Assembly (NCBI GenBank): GCA_036520835.1
Contig: DATDIX010000386.1
Location: forward strand, 1-16,595
Source: VBAT01 sp036520835
GTDB lineage: Bacteria > Bacteroidota > Bacteroidia > Chitinophagales > Chitinophagaceae
DNA length: 16,595 nt
Direction of reading: 5' to 3'
The number at the start of each line of letters is the position of its first letter. The stretch's first letter is position 1. Position numbers and translations under genes: made by a program. This document shows, piece after piece, positions 7,519 through 13,919 of this stretch. Below the pieces are notes generated by a model that saw only the letters and a program-made list of their open reading frames with translations, made no database searches and was not told where the DNA came from.

Positions 7519-8622
7519 ATGAAAAATCTCAGCCCGTTTTTTATCCTCCCGCTACTGGTTCTTTTGTCTTGTAAAAAAGAGGGTGACAGTAACGGTAATA
7601 ACAACCCGCCACCCGTGCCCCCTGTTATTTATTTTCCTCCCGTCAGTGGTACCGAATGGCAAACCAGTACAGCCTCTTCGCTTGGCTGGAATGAAACAGA
7701 GCTGAATAATCTCTACACTTTCCTGCAGCAAAAAAACACCAAAGCTTTTATTATCCTCAAAAATGGTAAGATTGTAACTGAACGTTATTTTGGAACTTTT
7801 ACTGCCGACAGTCTCTGGTACTGGGCATCTGCCGGCAAAACCATGACAGCAATGCTGGTAGGTATTGCACAGCAGGAAGGGATCTTAAATATCAACAATA
7901 AAACATCGCAATATCTGGGCACTGGCTGGACCTCATTACCCCTTGCCAAAGAGAATTTAATTACTGTTCGTCACCAGTTGACAATGACCACGGGTCTCGA
8001 TGATGCGGTCACACCCGATAATGATTGCACCTCGCCTGCTTGTTTGGTTTATAAAGCCGATGCAGGCACCCGCTGGGCTTACCACAATGCCCCTTATACC
8101 ATACTGGACAAAGTAGTGGAGAATGCAAGTGGTTTAACCTACAATAATTATTTCCAGCAAAAGATCAGGGACCGGATCGGCATGAACGGTATCTGGTTTT
8201 CCGGCACAGGATATAATAATGTTTATTACAGTAATGCACGCAGCATGGCAAGATTTGGTCTGTTATTACTGAATAAAGGCAAATGGGGTCAAACCACTAT
8301 CCTTAACGATACCAGTTACTTTAATACGCAGGTGAATACTTCACAGAATATGAATTTATCATACGGTTATCTTACCTGGCTGAATGGGAAATCCAGTCAT
8401 ATGTTACCGGGTCTCCAGGTTGTCTTTCCGGGTATGCTTGTGCCGAATGCCCCGGCTGATATGTATTCAGCGCTTGGAAAGAACGATCAGAAGGTCTATG
8501 TCGTGCCTTCCCAAAACCTGGGGGTCATCCGCATGGGAGAATCAGCCGGGAATTTGCAACTGGCTGTTTCAAGTTTCGATAATGAGTTATGGGGAAAACT
8601 AAAAACGGTTATCGGGTATTGA
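7519..8622 (+). CDS. Serine hydrolase / beta-lactamase-fold lipoprotein
   Basis: A 367-residue lipoprotein: hydrophobic segment about 6-16 and lipobox LLSC with Cys18, then a Gly/Asn/Pro-rich linker (20-42). The rest fits the class C beta-lactamase/DD-peptidase fold (PF00144 type). SxxK is S104-A-G-K107 in YWASAGKTMTAML, and the second motif YxN is Y188-H-N190. No clear KTG/HTG triad box is seen. The corresponding C-terminal region, SALGKNDQKVYVVPSQNLGVIRMG (317-340), resembles esterase and 6-aminohexanoate-dimer-hydrolase relatives (GxxGQ-yVvP) more than true beta-lactamases. It therefore probably acts as an esterase or amidase at the cell surface; antibiotic hydrolysis is not implied. It diverges from ppk1 and converges with DUF2905, 20 bp between stops. 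A second serine hydrolase of the same superfamily lies at 13920-14999. Confidence 0.85.
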   Translation: MKNLSPFFILPLLVLLSCKKEGDSNGNNNPPPVPPVIYFPPVSGTEWQTSTASSLGWNETELNNLYTFLQQKNTKAFIILKNGKIVTERYFGTFTADSLWYWASAGKTMTAMLVGIAQQEGILNINNKTSQYLGTGWTSLPLAKENLITVRHQLTMTTGLDDAVTPDNDCTSPACLVYKADAGTRWAYHNAPYTILDKVVENASGLTYNNYFQQKIRDRIGMNGIWFSGTGYNNVYYSNARSMARFGLLLLNKGKWGQTTILNDTSYFNTQVNTSQNMNLSYGYLTWLNGKSSHMLPGLQVVFPGMLVPNAPADMYSALGKNDQKVYVVPSQNLGVIRMGESAGNLQLAVSSFDNELWGKLKTVIGY

Positions 8623-8642
8623 AACACTTTTATGACTTTTCT

Positions 8643-8867
8643 CTAAAATAATCTTTTGATCAGTTGAATGATCAGTGTCAGCAGCAGGCTGAAAATGATC
8701 ATGGTTGTAATGGGAAAATAGAACCGGAAATTCTTTTTCTCTATCCTGATGTCGCCGGGCAGGCGGCCGATCCAGTGCAGTTTATCATGAAAGAAATAAA
8801 TGAGCACACCTGACAGTACAATAAACACCCCGATAATAATGATCCATTTGCCGGTATCGCTGTTCAT
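8643..8867 (-). CDS. DUF2905 family small membrane protein
   Basis: A 74-residue protein with two membrane spans (about 8-26 and 51-70) flanking the conserved loop IGRLPGDIRIEKKNFRFYFPITT (33-55). GxLPGDIxIe-k-nf-fyfPi-T is the signature of DUF2905. The family is widespread in bacteria; its function is unknown. The full domain is present and the length is normal. A perfect TAnnTTTG-type box lies 4 nt upstream of the ATG. It is divergent from htpG and convergent with the serine hydrolase gene. Confidence 0.92.
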   Translation of the reverse strand: MNSDTGKWIIIIGVFIVLSGVLIYFFHDKLHWIGRLPGDIRIEKKNFRFYFPITTMIIFSLLLTLIIQLIKRLF

Positions 8868-8871
8868 GCTG

Positions 8872-8879
8872 CAAAAATA
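8872..8879 (-). promoter_or_regulatory. Perfect -7 consensus abutting DUF2905 start
   Basis: The minus strand reads TATTTTTG followed by CAGC and then ATG, so the box ends 4 nt before the start codon. It exactly matches TAnnTTTG. The TTTGCAGCAT context also occurs at 13440-13448 on the same strand. A matching -33 element is not evident. Confidence 0.4.
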
Positions 8880-8932
8880 CCGGTAATGCGTATTTGATCC
8901 GGATTTGCTGTCAATATGGCAAACTATACTGG

Positions 8933-8966
8933 TTTGGAACAGCTCTTGTACCTTGCGGCTATCTTG
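8933..8966 (+). promoter_or_regulatory. Candidate promoter for htpG
   Basis: TTTG at 8933-8936, 23 bp, then TATCTTG at 8960-8966, about 23 nt before the ATG at 8990. A similar TACCTTG lies at 8949. The -7 box lacks one T of the consensus. No CIRCE-type inverted repeat (TTAGCACTC-N9-GAGTGCTAA) is present, so HrcA control is not indicated. Confidence 0.3.
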
Positions 8967-8989
8967 AAATTCTAAAATATAGATTCAGT

Positions 8990-10873
8990 ATGGTACAGGA
9001 GAAAGGAACCATTTCCATCAATACAGAGAATATCTTCCCGATCATGAAGAAGTTTTTATACTCAGACCACGAGATTTTCCTGCGGGAACTGGTGAGCAAT
9101 GCCGTGGATGCCACGGGCAAAATAAAGCGTCTTAGCTCCCTGGGCCATTATAGTAAGGACCTGGGCGACCTGAAAGTGAAAATCAGCATGGATGCTGCAG
9201 CAAAGACCCTTACCATCTCCGATAACGGTATCGGTATGACGGCGGAGGAGATAAAAAAATATATCAACCAGATCGCTTTTTCCGGCGCTACTGAATTCAT
9301 GGAAAAATTTAAGGAGGCTAAAGATGCCCAGGAGATCATTGGCCGCTTCGGGTTGGGTTTTTATTCCGCCTTTATGGTAGCCGATAAAGTGGAGATACAG
9401 ACCCTTTCTTACCAGGATGGCGCCGAACCGGCAAAATGGGAATGTGATGGCAGCACTTCATTTGAAATTACAGAAGGCAGCCGTACCGAAAGAGGCACAG
9501 ATGTTATTCTTTATATCAATGCAGAATCAGAGGAGTTTTTGGAAGAAGCCCGTGTCAGCGGGATATTGAATAAGTATGCAAAGTTCTTACCCGTGCCTGT
9601 ACAATTCGGTACAAAAAGCGAGTCGGTGCCTGATGGAGAGGATGCAGATGGAAAAACTAACTATAAAACCATCGAAGTTGATAATATCATCAATAATACC
9701 AACCCTATCTGGACCAGGACCCCGGCTGACCTGAAAGATGAGGACTACCTTGACTTTTACCGTGAACTATATCCTTTTTCAGAAGAACCGCTGTTCTGGA
9801 TACACCTCAACGTGGATTATCCTTTTAACCTGACCGGTGTACTGTATTTCCCAAAACTGAAAAATGATTTCGAGATACAAAAGAACAAGATCAAGCTTTT
9901 CAGCCGCCAGGTATTTATTACTGACGAAGTGAAGGATATTGTTCCCGAATTCCTGATGTTATTGCACGGTGTCATTGATTCACCGGACATCCCGCTGAAT
10001 GTAAGCCGCTCTTTCTTGCAGGCTGACAGTAATGTAAAAAAGATCAATAGTTATATCTCCCGCAAAGTAGCAGACAAACTGCATGAGCTCTTTAAGAAAG
10101 ACCGGAAAGCCTTTGAAGAAAAATGGAATGATATCGGGTTGTTTGTAAAGTACGGCGCAGTTTCGGATGAGAAGTTTTATGAAAAAGCAAAAGAATTTTT
10201 ACTGCTCACCAATACGAACAATGAACATTACACGCTGGAAGAATATAGCGCCAAAGTAAAGGATTTTCAAACCAGTAATGACGGTAACCTGGTGTACCTC
10301 TATACTATTGATGCGGAGCGCCAGCACAGTTATGTGCAGGCAGCGCAAAAAAAGGAGTATGATGTATTGCTGATGAACTCCCCGATCGACACGCATTTTA
10401 TTCATCACCTGGAAATGAAGCTGGAAAAAACCTCGCTGAAAAGGGTGGATGCCGATGTATTGGATAAGCTGATCGTAAAGGATGATACCGCCAAACATAC
10501 GCTGACAGAAGATGAAACAGCTAAATTAAAAGCCGTGTTTGAAAAGGCGATCGGCAATCCCCTCATGAAAGTTGAGGTAGAAAGCCAGCATACTGAAGGC
10601 ATGCCGGTAACGATCACGATGGAAGAGTGGATGCGGAGGATGAAGGATATGTCGAAACTGGGTGGAGGGATGAATTTTTATGGGTCCATGCCTGATACTT
10701 ATAAAGTAGCTATCAATGCCAATCATAAGGTCATTGCTAAGATCTTACAGGCGGAAGAAGGGAAGCAAACTGCAATGGCCAAACAGGCATTTGACCTGGC
10801 CATGTTGGCGCAGGGTATGCTGAAAGGAGCAGATCTGACTGCCTTTGTTGAAAGGAGTGTGGAAGTGATCTAA
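8990..10873 (+). CDS. htpG: Molecular chaperone HtpG (Hsp90)
   Basis: A cytosolic ATP-dependent chaperone of the Hsp90 family, 627 residues from the ATG at 8990, the usual bacterial length. The N-terminal GHKL ATPase domain shows FLRELVSNAVDA (30-41, with the Mg/ATP-binding Asn37), SDNGIGM (77-83, Asp78 contacting adenine) and IIGRFGLGFYSAFMVADKV (117-135, the Gly-rich ATP lid). The middle domain starts around residue 225 and includes LFWIHLNVDYPFNLTGVLYFPKL (268-290). The C-terminal dimerisation region ends near 627 with no MEEVD tail, as expected in bacteria. A frame extension 32 codons upstream (to 8894) has no Hsp90 similarity and was dropped. Its stop codon lies only 2 bp from the stop of the convergent 129-aa gene, so no separate terminator fits. 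Confidence 0.98.
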   Translation: MVQEKGTISINTENIFPIMKKFLYSDHEIFLRELVSNAVDATGKIKRLSSLGHYSKDLGDLKVKISMDAAAKTLTISDNGIGMTAEEIKKYINQIAFSGATEFMEKFKEAKDAQEIIGRFGLGFYSAFMVADKVEIQTLSYQDGAEPAKWECDGSTSFEITEGSRTERGTDVILYINAESEEFLEEARVSGILNKYAKFLPVPVQFGTKSESVPDGEDADGKTNYKTIEVDNIINNTNPIWTRTPADLKDEDYLDFYRELYPFSEEPLFWIHLNVDYPFNLTGVLYFPKLKNDFEIQKNKIKLFSRQVFITDEVKDIVPEFLMLLHGVIDSPDIPLNVSRSFLQADSNVKKINSYISRKVADKLHELFKKDRKAFEEKWNDIGLFVKYGAVSDEKFYEKAKEFLLLTNTNNEHYTLEEYSAKVKDFQTSNDGNLVYLYTIDAERQHSYVQAAQKKEYDVLLMNSPIDTHFIHHLEMKLEKTSLKRVDADVLDKLIVKDDTAKHTLTEDETAKLKAVFEKAIGNPLMKVEVESQHTEGMPVTITMEEWMRRMKDMSKLGGGMNFYGSMPDTYKVAINANHKVIAKILQAEEGKQTAMAKQAFDLAMLAQGMLKGADLTAFVERSVEVI

Positions 10874-10875
10874 AT

Positions 10876-11265
10876 CTATTTCCTGCTTTTGGAGTCCGGC
10901 ACAGGTTCGATCACCAGGAATTCAGGTCTTTTCTCATACTGTTGTATCAATTCATCGTACTTGACTTTAAGAAAACGTTTGATACTCCCCACATATCCGG
11001 GTTTTGAGATCCTGGCATCATCGAGCGGGATGGCTTCGATCAGGTCATTTCCGATATACATCATCAGTTGCATAGGGTCGGGATATAATGTAAAAAGAAT
11101 CCATTTTTTGTTTTGATGCAATACCAACAAGTACTCTTTTTTGAGGAGTAAGTTTACGGTTTTACCCATGCGGTTCTGCGTGCCTGTAATCGGGCTACTC
11201 TCTTTTAAAATACCGTCAGATCTGGCCGATACTGATACATCGTGCCGGGCGACCTGAATAATCAT
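10876..11265 (-). CDS. Hypothetical protein, 129 aa
   Basis: I do not recognise this family. It is predicted cytoplasmic: no signal peptide and no membrane span. The central part (residues 35-75) has alternating hydrophobic strands (VNLLLKKEYLLVLHQNKKWILFTLYPDP), followed by an amphipathic Lys-rich helix (94-112, IKRFLKVKYDELIQQYEKR) and a charged tail ending PDSKSRK. The ATG at 11265 is preceded at good spacing by the purine-rich GGAAAGG, one of the better Shine-Dalgarno-like sequences here; Met33 (11169) is an alternative start. It is convergent with htpG, with 2 bp between stop codons. It is divergent from the NYN/OST-HTH gene with only 27 bp between start codons, so the two genes may share regulation. 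Protein-like composition supports a real gene; function is unknown. Confidence 0.65.
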   Translation of the reverse strand: MIIQVARHDVSVSARSDGILKESSPITGTQNRMGKTVNLLLKKEYLLVLHQNKKWILFTLYPDPMQLMMYIGNDLIEAIPLDDARISKPGYVGSIKRFLKVKYDELIQQYEKRPEFLVIEPVPDSKSRK

Positions 11266-11273
11266 TACCTTTC
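11266..11273 (+). promoter_or_regulatory. Candidate -7 box for NYN/OST-HTH gene
   Basis: TACCTTTC matches TAnnTTTG at 7 of 8 positions and ends 19 nt before the ATG at 11293. It lies in the 27-bp divergent gap, immediately next to the start codon of the opposing gene, so the remaining promoter elements would fall inside that gene. Confidence 0.3.
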
Positions 11274-11292
11274 CTTATCCAACTTTTTATAC

Positions 11293-12036
11293 ATGGAAAG
11301 CACCAAAGACCTTCGCCTTGCTGTTTTAATAGATGCAGATAATATCCCCTACAGGCTGATCAATGGCATACTGGAAGAAATTGCCAAGTATGGCGTACCT
11401 ACTTTCAAGCGTATCTATGCCGACTGGACAAAGCCGCATGTTTCCGGCTGGAAAACGGTTTTGCTGGATCATGCTATTACCCCGGTGCAGCAGTATAGTT
11501 ATACCACTGGTAAGAATTCTTCTGATTCTGCACTGATCATTGATGCCATGGATATCCTGTACACCGGTAGGGTGGATGGTTTTTGCCTGGTCAGCAGCGA
11601 TAGTGACTTTACAAGATTATCTACCCGCTTAAGAGAAGCCGGTATGAAAGTGTTTGGAATGGGGGAACAAAAAACGCCTTCAGCTTTCCGGGCGGCCTGC
11701 GATAAGTTTATTTATATAGAGATACTGGATCAGCCCGAGCCGTCTCCCAAACAAATAAAGCTTGCTGACCTGCGGAAAAAAGAAGTGATCAGCAAAGCAG
11801 ATAAGAACCTGGTGAGCCTGATCAACGCCAGCATCAATGATATTGCTGATGAAAATGGCTGGGGCTTTCTTGGTGAGCTTGGGAATATGTTATTGAAAAA
11901 GCGTCCTGATTTTGATCCCCGCAATTATGGGTTTGAAAAGCTATTGCCGCTGATCAAAAGCCTTGGGCAATTTGAAATAGATGAAAGGGAATCCGGGAGA
12001 AAGAATGTAAAGCTGGTGTATGTAAAGCTTAAATAG
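11293..12036 (+). CDS. NYN domain ribonuclease-like protein with C-terminal OST-HTH/LOTUS domain
   Basis: A 247-residue two-domain protein. Residues 8-145 form a NYN (PIN-like, LabA/DUF88, limkain-b1 type) domain. The acidic metal-site residues are visible: LIDADNIP (12-19, Asp14/Asp16), SSDSALIIDAMDIL (76-89, Asp78) and LVSSDSDFTRL (99-109, Asp103/Asp105). Residues about 170-247 match an OST-HTH/LOTUS winged-helix domain (LINASINDIADENGWGFLGELG, then PDFDPRNYGFEKLLPLI, then VKLVYVKL), a predicted RNA-binding module. The combination suggests metal-dependent RNA cleavage or RNA binding in the cytoplasm; the target is unknown. The start at 11293 (MESTKDLRLAVLIDADN) fits the family; the frame is open 17 codons upstream to 11242, but that would run into the opposing gene. 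The C-terminus converges with the T9SS cargo gene (6 bp between stops). Confidence 0.88.
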   Translation: MESTKDLRLAVLIDADNIPYRLINGILEEIAKYGVPTFKRIYADWTKPHVSGWKTVLLDHAITPVQQYSYTTGKNSSDSALIIDAMDILYTGRVDGFCLVSSDSDFTRLSTRLREAGMKVFGMGEQKTPSAFRAACDKFIYIEILDQPEPSPKQIKLADLRKKEVISKADKNLVSLINASINDIADENGWGFLGELGNMLLKKRPDFDPRNYGFEKLLPLIKSLGQFEIDERESGRKNVKLVYVKLK

Positions 12037-12042
12037 CCCTGG

Positions 12043-13302
12043 TTATTTTATCAGAGCCAGTGTTCCTTTCAATATCTTCTTTTCACCAGCCTCGTTGGTA
12101 TAACTTAACGTGTAAATATAGATACCTGCAGGCTGTTGGGCTCCCTTATAGTAGCCATCCCATGCCATAGTGCTGCCTTTTGACTGGTGCACTATATTTC
12201 CCCAGCGATTGAATATTTGCAGGCTTGCATCTTTGAAAAGGGAGGAAAGGGTAATACTAAAGAGGTCGTTCCTGCCATCATTGTTGGGAGTAAATGCATT
12301 GGGAATAAAAATGTCCTTGCATCCTGTCAGCGGCATATTCTCTGCCATGGCAATACTGGTATCTTTTGAACATCCTGCAGCATCCGTAACACGGAACCTG
12401 TATAATCCACCCCGCAGATCGATGAACTTACCTGATGATTGACTGATGCCGGTATTCAATAATGTATAGGTGACCGGGTTATTCCCGGAGGACGCTGATA
12501 ATGTTATACTGCCGCCGTCATTTCTGCAAACGTCCGGGTTTGTTTTTACTACACCTGTGATCTTTATTTTATCATCTATACCCGTTTCTGCAATGCTCCC
12601 TCCATCCAGGATCTTTTCGGGTACAGACATTCCATGGTTACTTACTGTTTTATTCGCCAGGTCAATTTCAATAAAATCGGTACTGTCGCCAACAGGAGAC
12701 AGACCGAAATAACGGCTATTGCCGCAAGGCACAGGGTAAGATATCAAACCGAAGAAAGTAGGGGAGTTCATATACAGCTTGCTCGCCGGAAGATTATCAG
12801 GGATTATTTCAAATATCCCGCTTGACCAGTCTTCAGGATTCCATCCTGCTAAAAGAAGTTTGTCCTGGAAGAATACCATATCACCGGCGCTGTAAAAAGG
12901 CATCCTTCCCAGTTCGGTCAATTGATTGGTATAAGGATCATATCTTACCAGCAGTTCGGTGGCCATGTAAATGATACCATTTTTGTCAACGGTCATCGAA
13001 TTATAGGAAAAACCGTTTTGGATCAGTGTTTCGCAACTGCCGGGCACACCTGCTTTGAATCTTTTTAATTCACCAGCCCAGGTATTATAATATACAGTGT
13101 CTTTATATACTGCAAGGCTGAGAACGTTGTTGTCATCTCCACAGCCATTATTGATCAATATGCGGTTACTGCTGCCGGTACCATCAGGCATTTGAAAAAT
13201 TCCCTGTTCAGTGTTTATATAAACGACCTGGCTGTATAAAAGGGAATTGCTGCCTGTAATAAGCAATGTTAATAATAATATCCAGATTCTTCCTGCATTC
13301 AT
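12043..13302 (-). CDS. Secreted protein with SprB-like repeat and T9SS type B sorting domain
   Basis: A 419-residue exported protein. Signal peptide at residues 1-24 (core about 5-23, cleavage probably after LLYS), which is why the ATG at 13302 was chosen over one 8 codons upstream. Residues about 25-245 contain repeated short beta segments (VYINTEQGIFQM, SLAVYKDTVYYNTWAGELKRF, IIYMATELLVRYDP, AGDMVFFQDKLLLAGW), consistent with a beta-propeller. Residues about 250-325 resemble a SprB repeat (VCRNDGGSITLSASSG...RFRVTDAAGCSKDTSI). Residues 331-419 are a gliding-motility-associated type B sorting domain with IFIPNAFTPNNDGRNDLF, LQIFNRWGNIVHQS, WDGYYKGAQQPAGIYIYTLSY and a terminal LKGTLALIK. It should be exported by Sec and the T9SS to the cell surface or outside. 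Its ligand is unknown. It has an unusually long leader with inverted repeats. Confidence 0.9.
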   Translation of the reverse strand: MNAGRIWILLLTLLITGSNSLLYSQVVYINTEQGIFQMPDGTGSSNRILINNGCGDDNNVLSLAVYKDTVYYNTWAGELKRFKAGVPGSCETLIQNGFSYNSMTVDKNGIIYMATELLVRYDPYTNQLTELGRMPFYSAGDMVFFQDKLLLAGWNPEDWSSGIFEIIPDNLPASKLYMNSPTFFGLISYPVPCGNSRYFGLSPVGDSTDFIEIDLANKTVSNHGMSVPEKILDGGSIAETGIDDKIKITGVVKTNPDVCRNDGGSITLSASSGNNPVTYTLLNTGISQSSGKFIDLRGGLYRFRVTDAAGCSKDTSIAMAENMPLTGCKDIFIPNAFTPNNDGRNDLFSITLSSLFKDASLQIFNRWGNIVHQSKGSTMAWDGYYKGAQQPAGIYIYTLSYTNEAGEKKILKGTLALIK

Positions 13303-13310
13303 ATCCGTAT

Positions 13311-13325
13311 TGCCGGTTGACGGCA
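13311..13325 (-). promoter_or_regulatory. Hairpin just upstream of T9SS cargo start
   Basis: TGCCG / CGGCA with a 5-base loop forms a 5-bp GC-rich stem whose edge lies 8 nt before the ATG at 13302 in the minus-strand transcript. It occupies the position where ribosomes bind, so it could affect translation; this is inferred only. Confidence 0.3.
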
Positions 13326-13378
13326 ACTCGTTTTTTACTGATTGATTTCCTGTTTACGTGGTCTGATCAGGAGGATAT

Positions 13379-13416
13379 GAAAGTCGGAAGGAATGGTCCT
13401 TCGCCGGGGGTCTTTC
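13379..13416 (-). ncRNA. Nested stem-loop in the leader of the T9SS cargo gene
   Basis: An outer GAAAG (13379-13383) / CTTTC (13412-13416) stem encloses a perfect 6-bp hairpin GAAGGA (13387-13392) / TCCTTC (13397-13402) with a 4-base loop. It lies in the interval between the -7 box (13444-13451, minus) and the start codon at 13302, so it would be part of the transcript leader. Whether it is a regulatory RNA or simply a stable fold cannot be told from one sequence. Confidence 0.35.
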
Positions 13417-13443
13417 TGATGCTGAGGATTCGGAGGGATGCTG

Positions 13444-13451
13444 CAAATATA
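13444..13451 (-). promoter_or_regulatory. Perfect -7 box upstream of T9SS cargo gene
   Basis: The minus strand reads TATATTTG followed by CAGCATC, an exact match to the TAnnTTTG consensus. A -33 TTTG at 19-21 bp is not obvious. Transcription from here would give a leader of about 130-140 nt before the ATG at 13302, much longer than other leaders in this window. Confidence 0.45.
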
Positions 13452-13653
13452 GAGGTCTTGCAGCAGGATATATTATCGCTTACTCGTTCTTGATTTGGTA
13501 TATACCGGTGAAAATGATGGATGAAATTCAGGGAGGCCGCAATATTCAAAGCATTCAGGCATGCGTGCAAGGATGCTCCTTATCAGGTTTTTAATCACTT
13601 TCATGAGGTACGTTTAGGAAACACAAAGTAATATCCGGAGTTGGTTTCTGCAA

Positions 13654-13705
13654 TATTTACGATTGATTTTTTATAGAAAATACCGCAGTAGGTATCGTAG
13701 AAATA
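13654..13705. repeat. Interrupted inverted repeat with inner hairpin
   Basis: TATTTACGAT (13654-13663) pairs with ATCGTAGAAATA (13694-13705), giving 10 base pairs with a 2-base bulge. Inside, TACC (13681-13684) and GGTA (13691-13694) form a small hairpin that would compete by one base with the outer stem. The element is AT-rich and has no coding frame. It could be a structured RNA, a protein-binding site or a degraded small repeat. Confidence 0.35.
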
Positions 13706-13801
13706 CTAATTTCAGGGGAGCCCGGGTCAAATTGGAAATGCGGGGACCGGGAAGAATAAAAAGAAAAAAAGGCATTTGATCATGCTGGTATATGTCCCGC
13801 A

Positions 13802-13834
13802 TTGATGAACAGCCATTATACATGTGTTATTTTG
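13802..13834 (+). promoter_or_regulatory. Candidate promoter for second serine hydrolase
   Basis: TTG (13802-13804), 23 bp, then TATTTTG (13828-13834), the same -7 variant followed by TG as upstream of the other serine hydrolase gene. It is about 85 nt before the ATG at 13920. A TAACTTTA box at 13904-13911, 8 nt before the ATG, is an alternative. Confidence 0.3.
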
Positions 13835-13919
13835 TGCAATATGTGTTTCCTGCTATTATGTACTTCCCTTTCGTTTCAATAAGGTGACTTATATAAAGAA
13901 GATTAACTTTATTTCCACA

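Larger units (their letters stand above)
13303..13919. other. 617-bp region without a convincing protein gene
   Basis: The part at 13303-13443 is the probable leader of the minus-strand T9SS gene and holds three short stems. Positions 13444-13451 carry its -7 box. Positions 13654-13705 form an interrupted inverted repeat with a small inner hairpin. Positions 13802-13834 hold promoter-like boxes for the downstream serine hydrolase. The remainder (about 13455-13650 and 13706-13800) shows no recognisable gene, RNA or transposon end. Short open frames here (for example 13377-13493 plus, 13367-13570 minus) have no protein-like features. Confidence 0.6.

Noticed and set aside
7383..7604. 74-codon N-terminal extension of the ppk1 frame
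   Set aside because: Ppk1 homology begins at the Met at 7382, the added residues are not family-like, and the extension overlaps the divergent lipoprotein gene start and its promoter.
8894..8989. 32-codon extension of the htpG frame
   Set aside because: HtpG proteins start with the MxxEKGTISINTEN-type sequence at 8990; the extension contains promoter-like sequence.
8868..8989. CIRCE or heat-shock operator upstream of htpG
   Set aside because: No TTAGCACTC/GAGTGCTAA inverted repeat is present in the 122-bp gap.
13377..13493. 38-aa frame with a GGAGGAT Shine-Dalgarno-like sequence on the plus strand
   Set aside because: The peptide is Arg-rich without a domain or signal, and it lies antisense to the predicted leader of the T9SS gene. 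The purine-rich sequence is part of an inverted-repeat region. Conservation of the frame would reopen it.
13824..13919. 32-codon extension of the second serine hydrolase
   Set aside because: It would precede a good signal peptide, and it lies over candidate promoter boxes.
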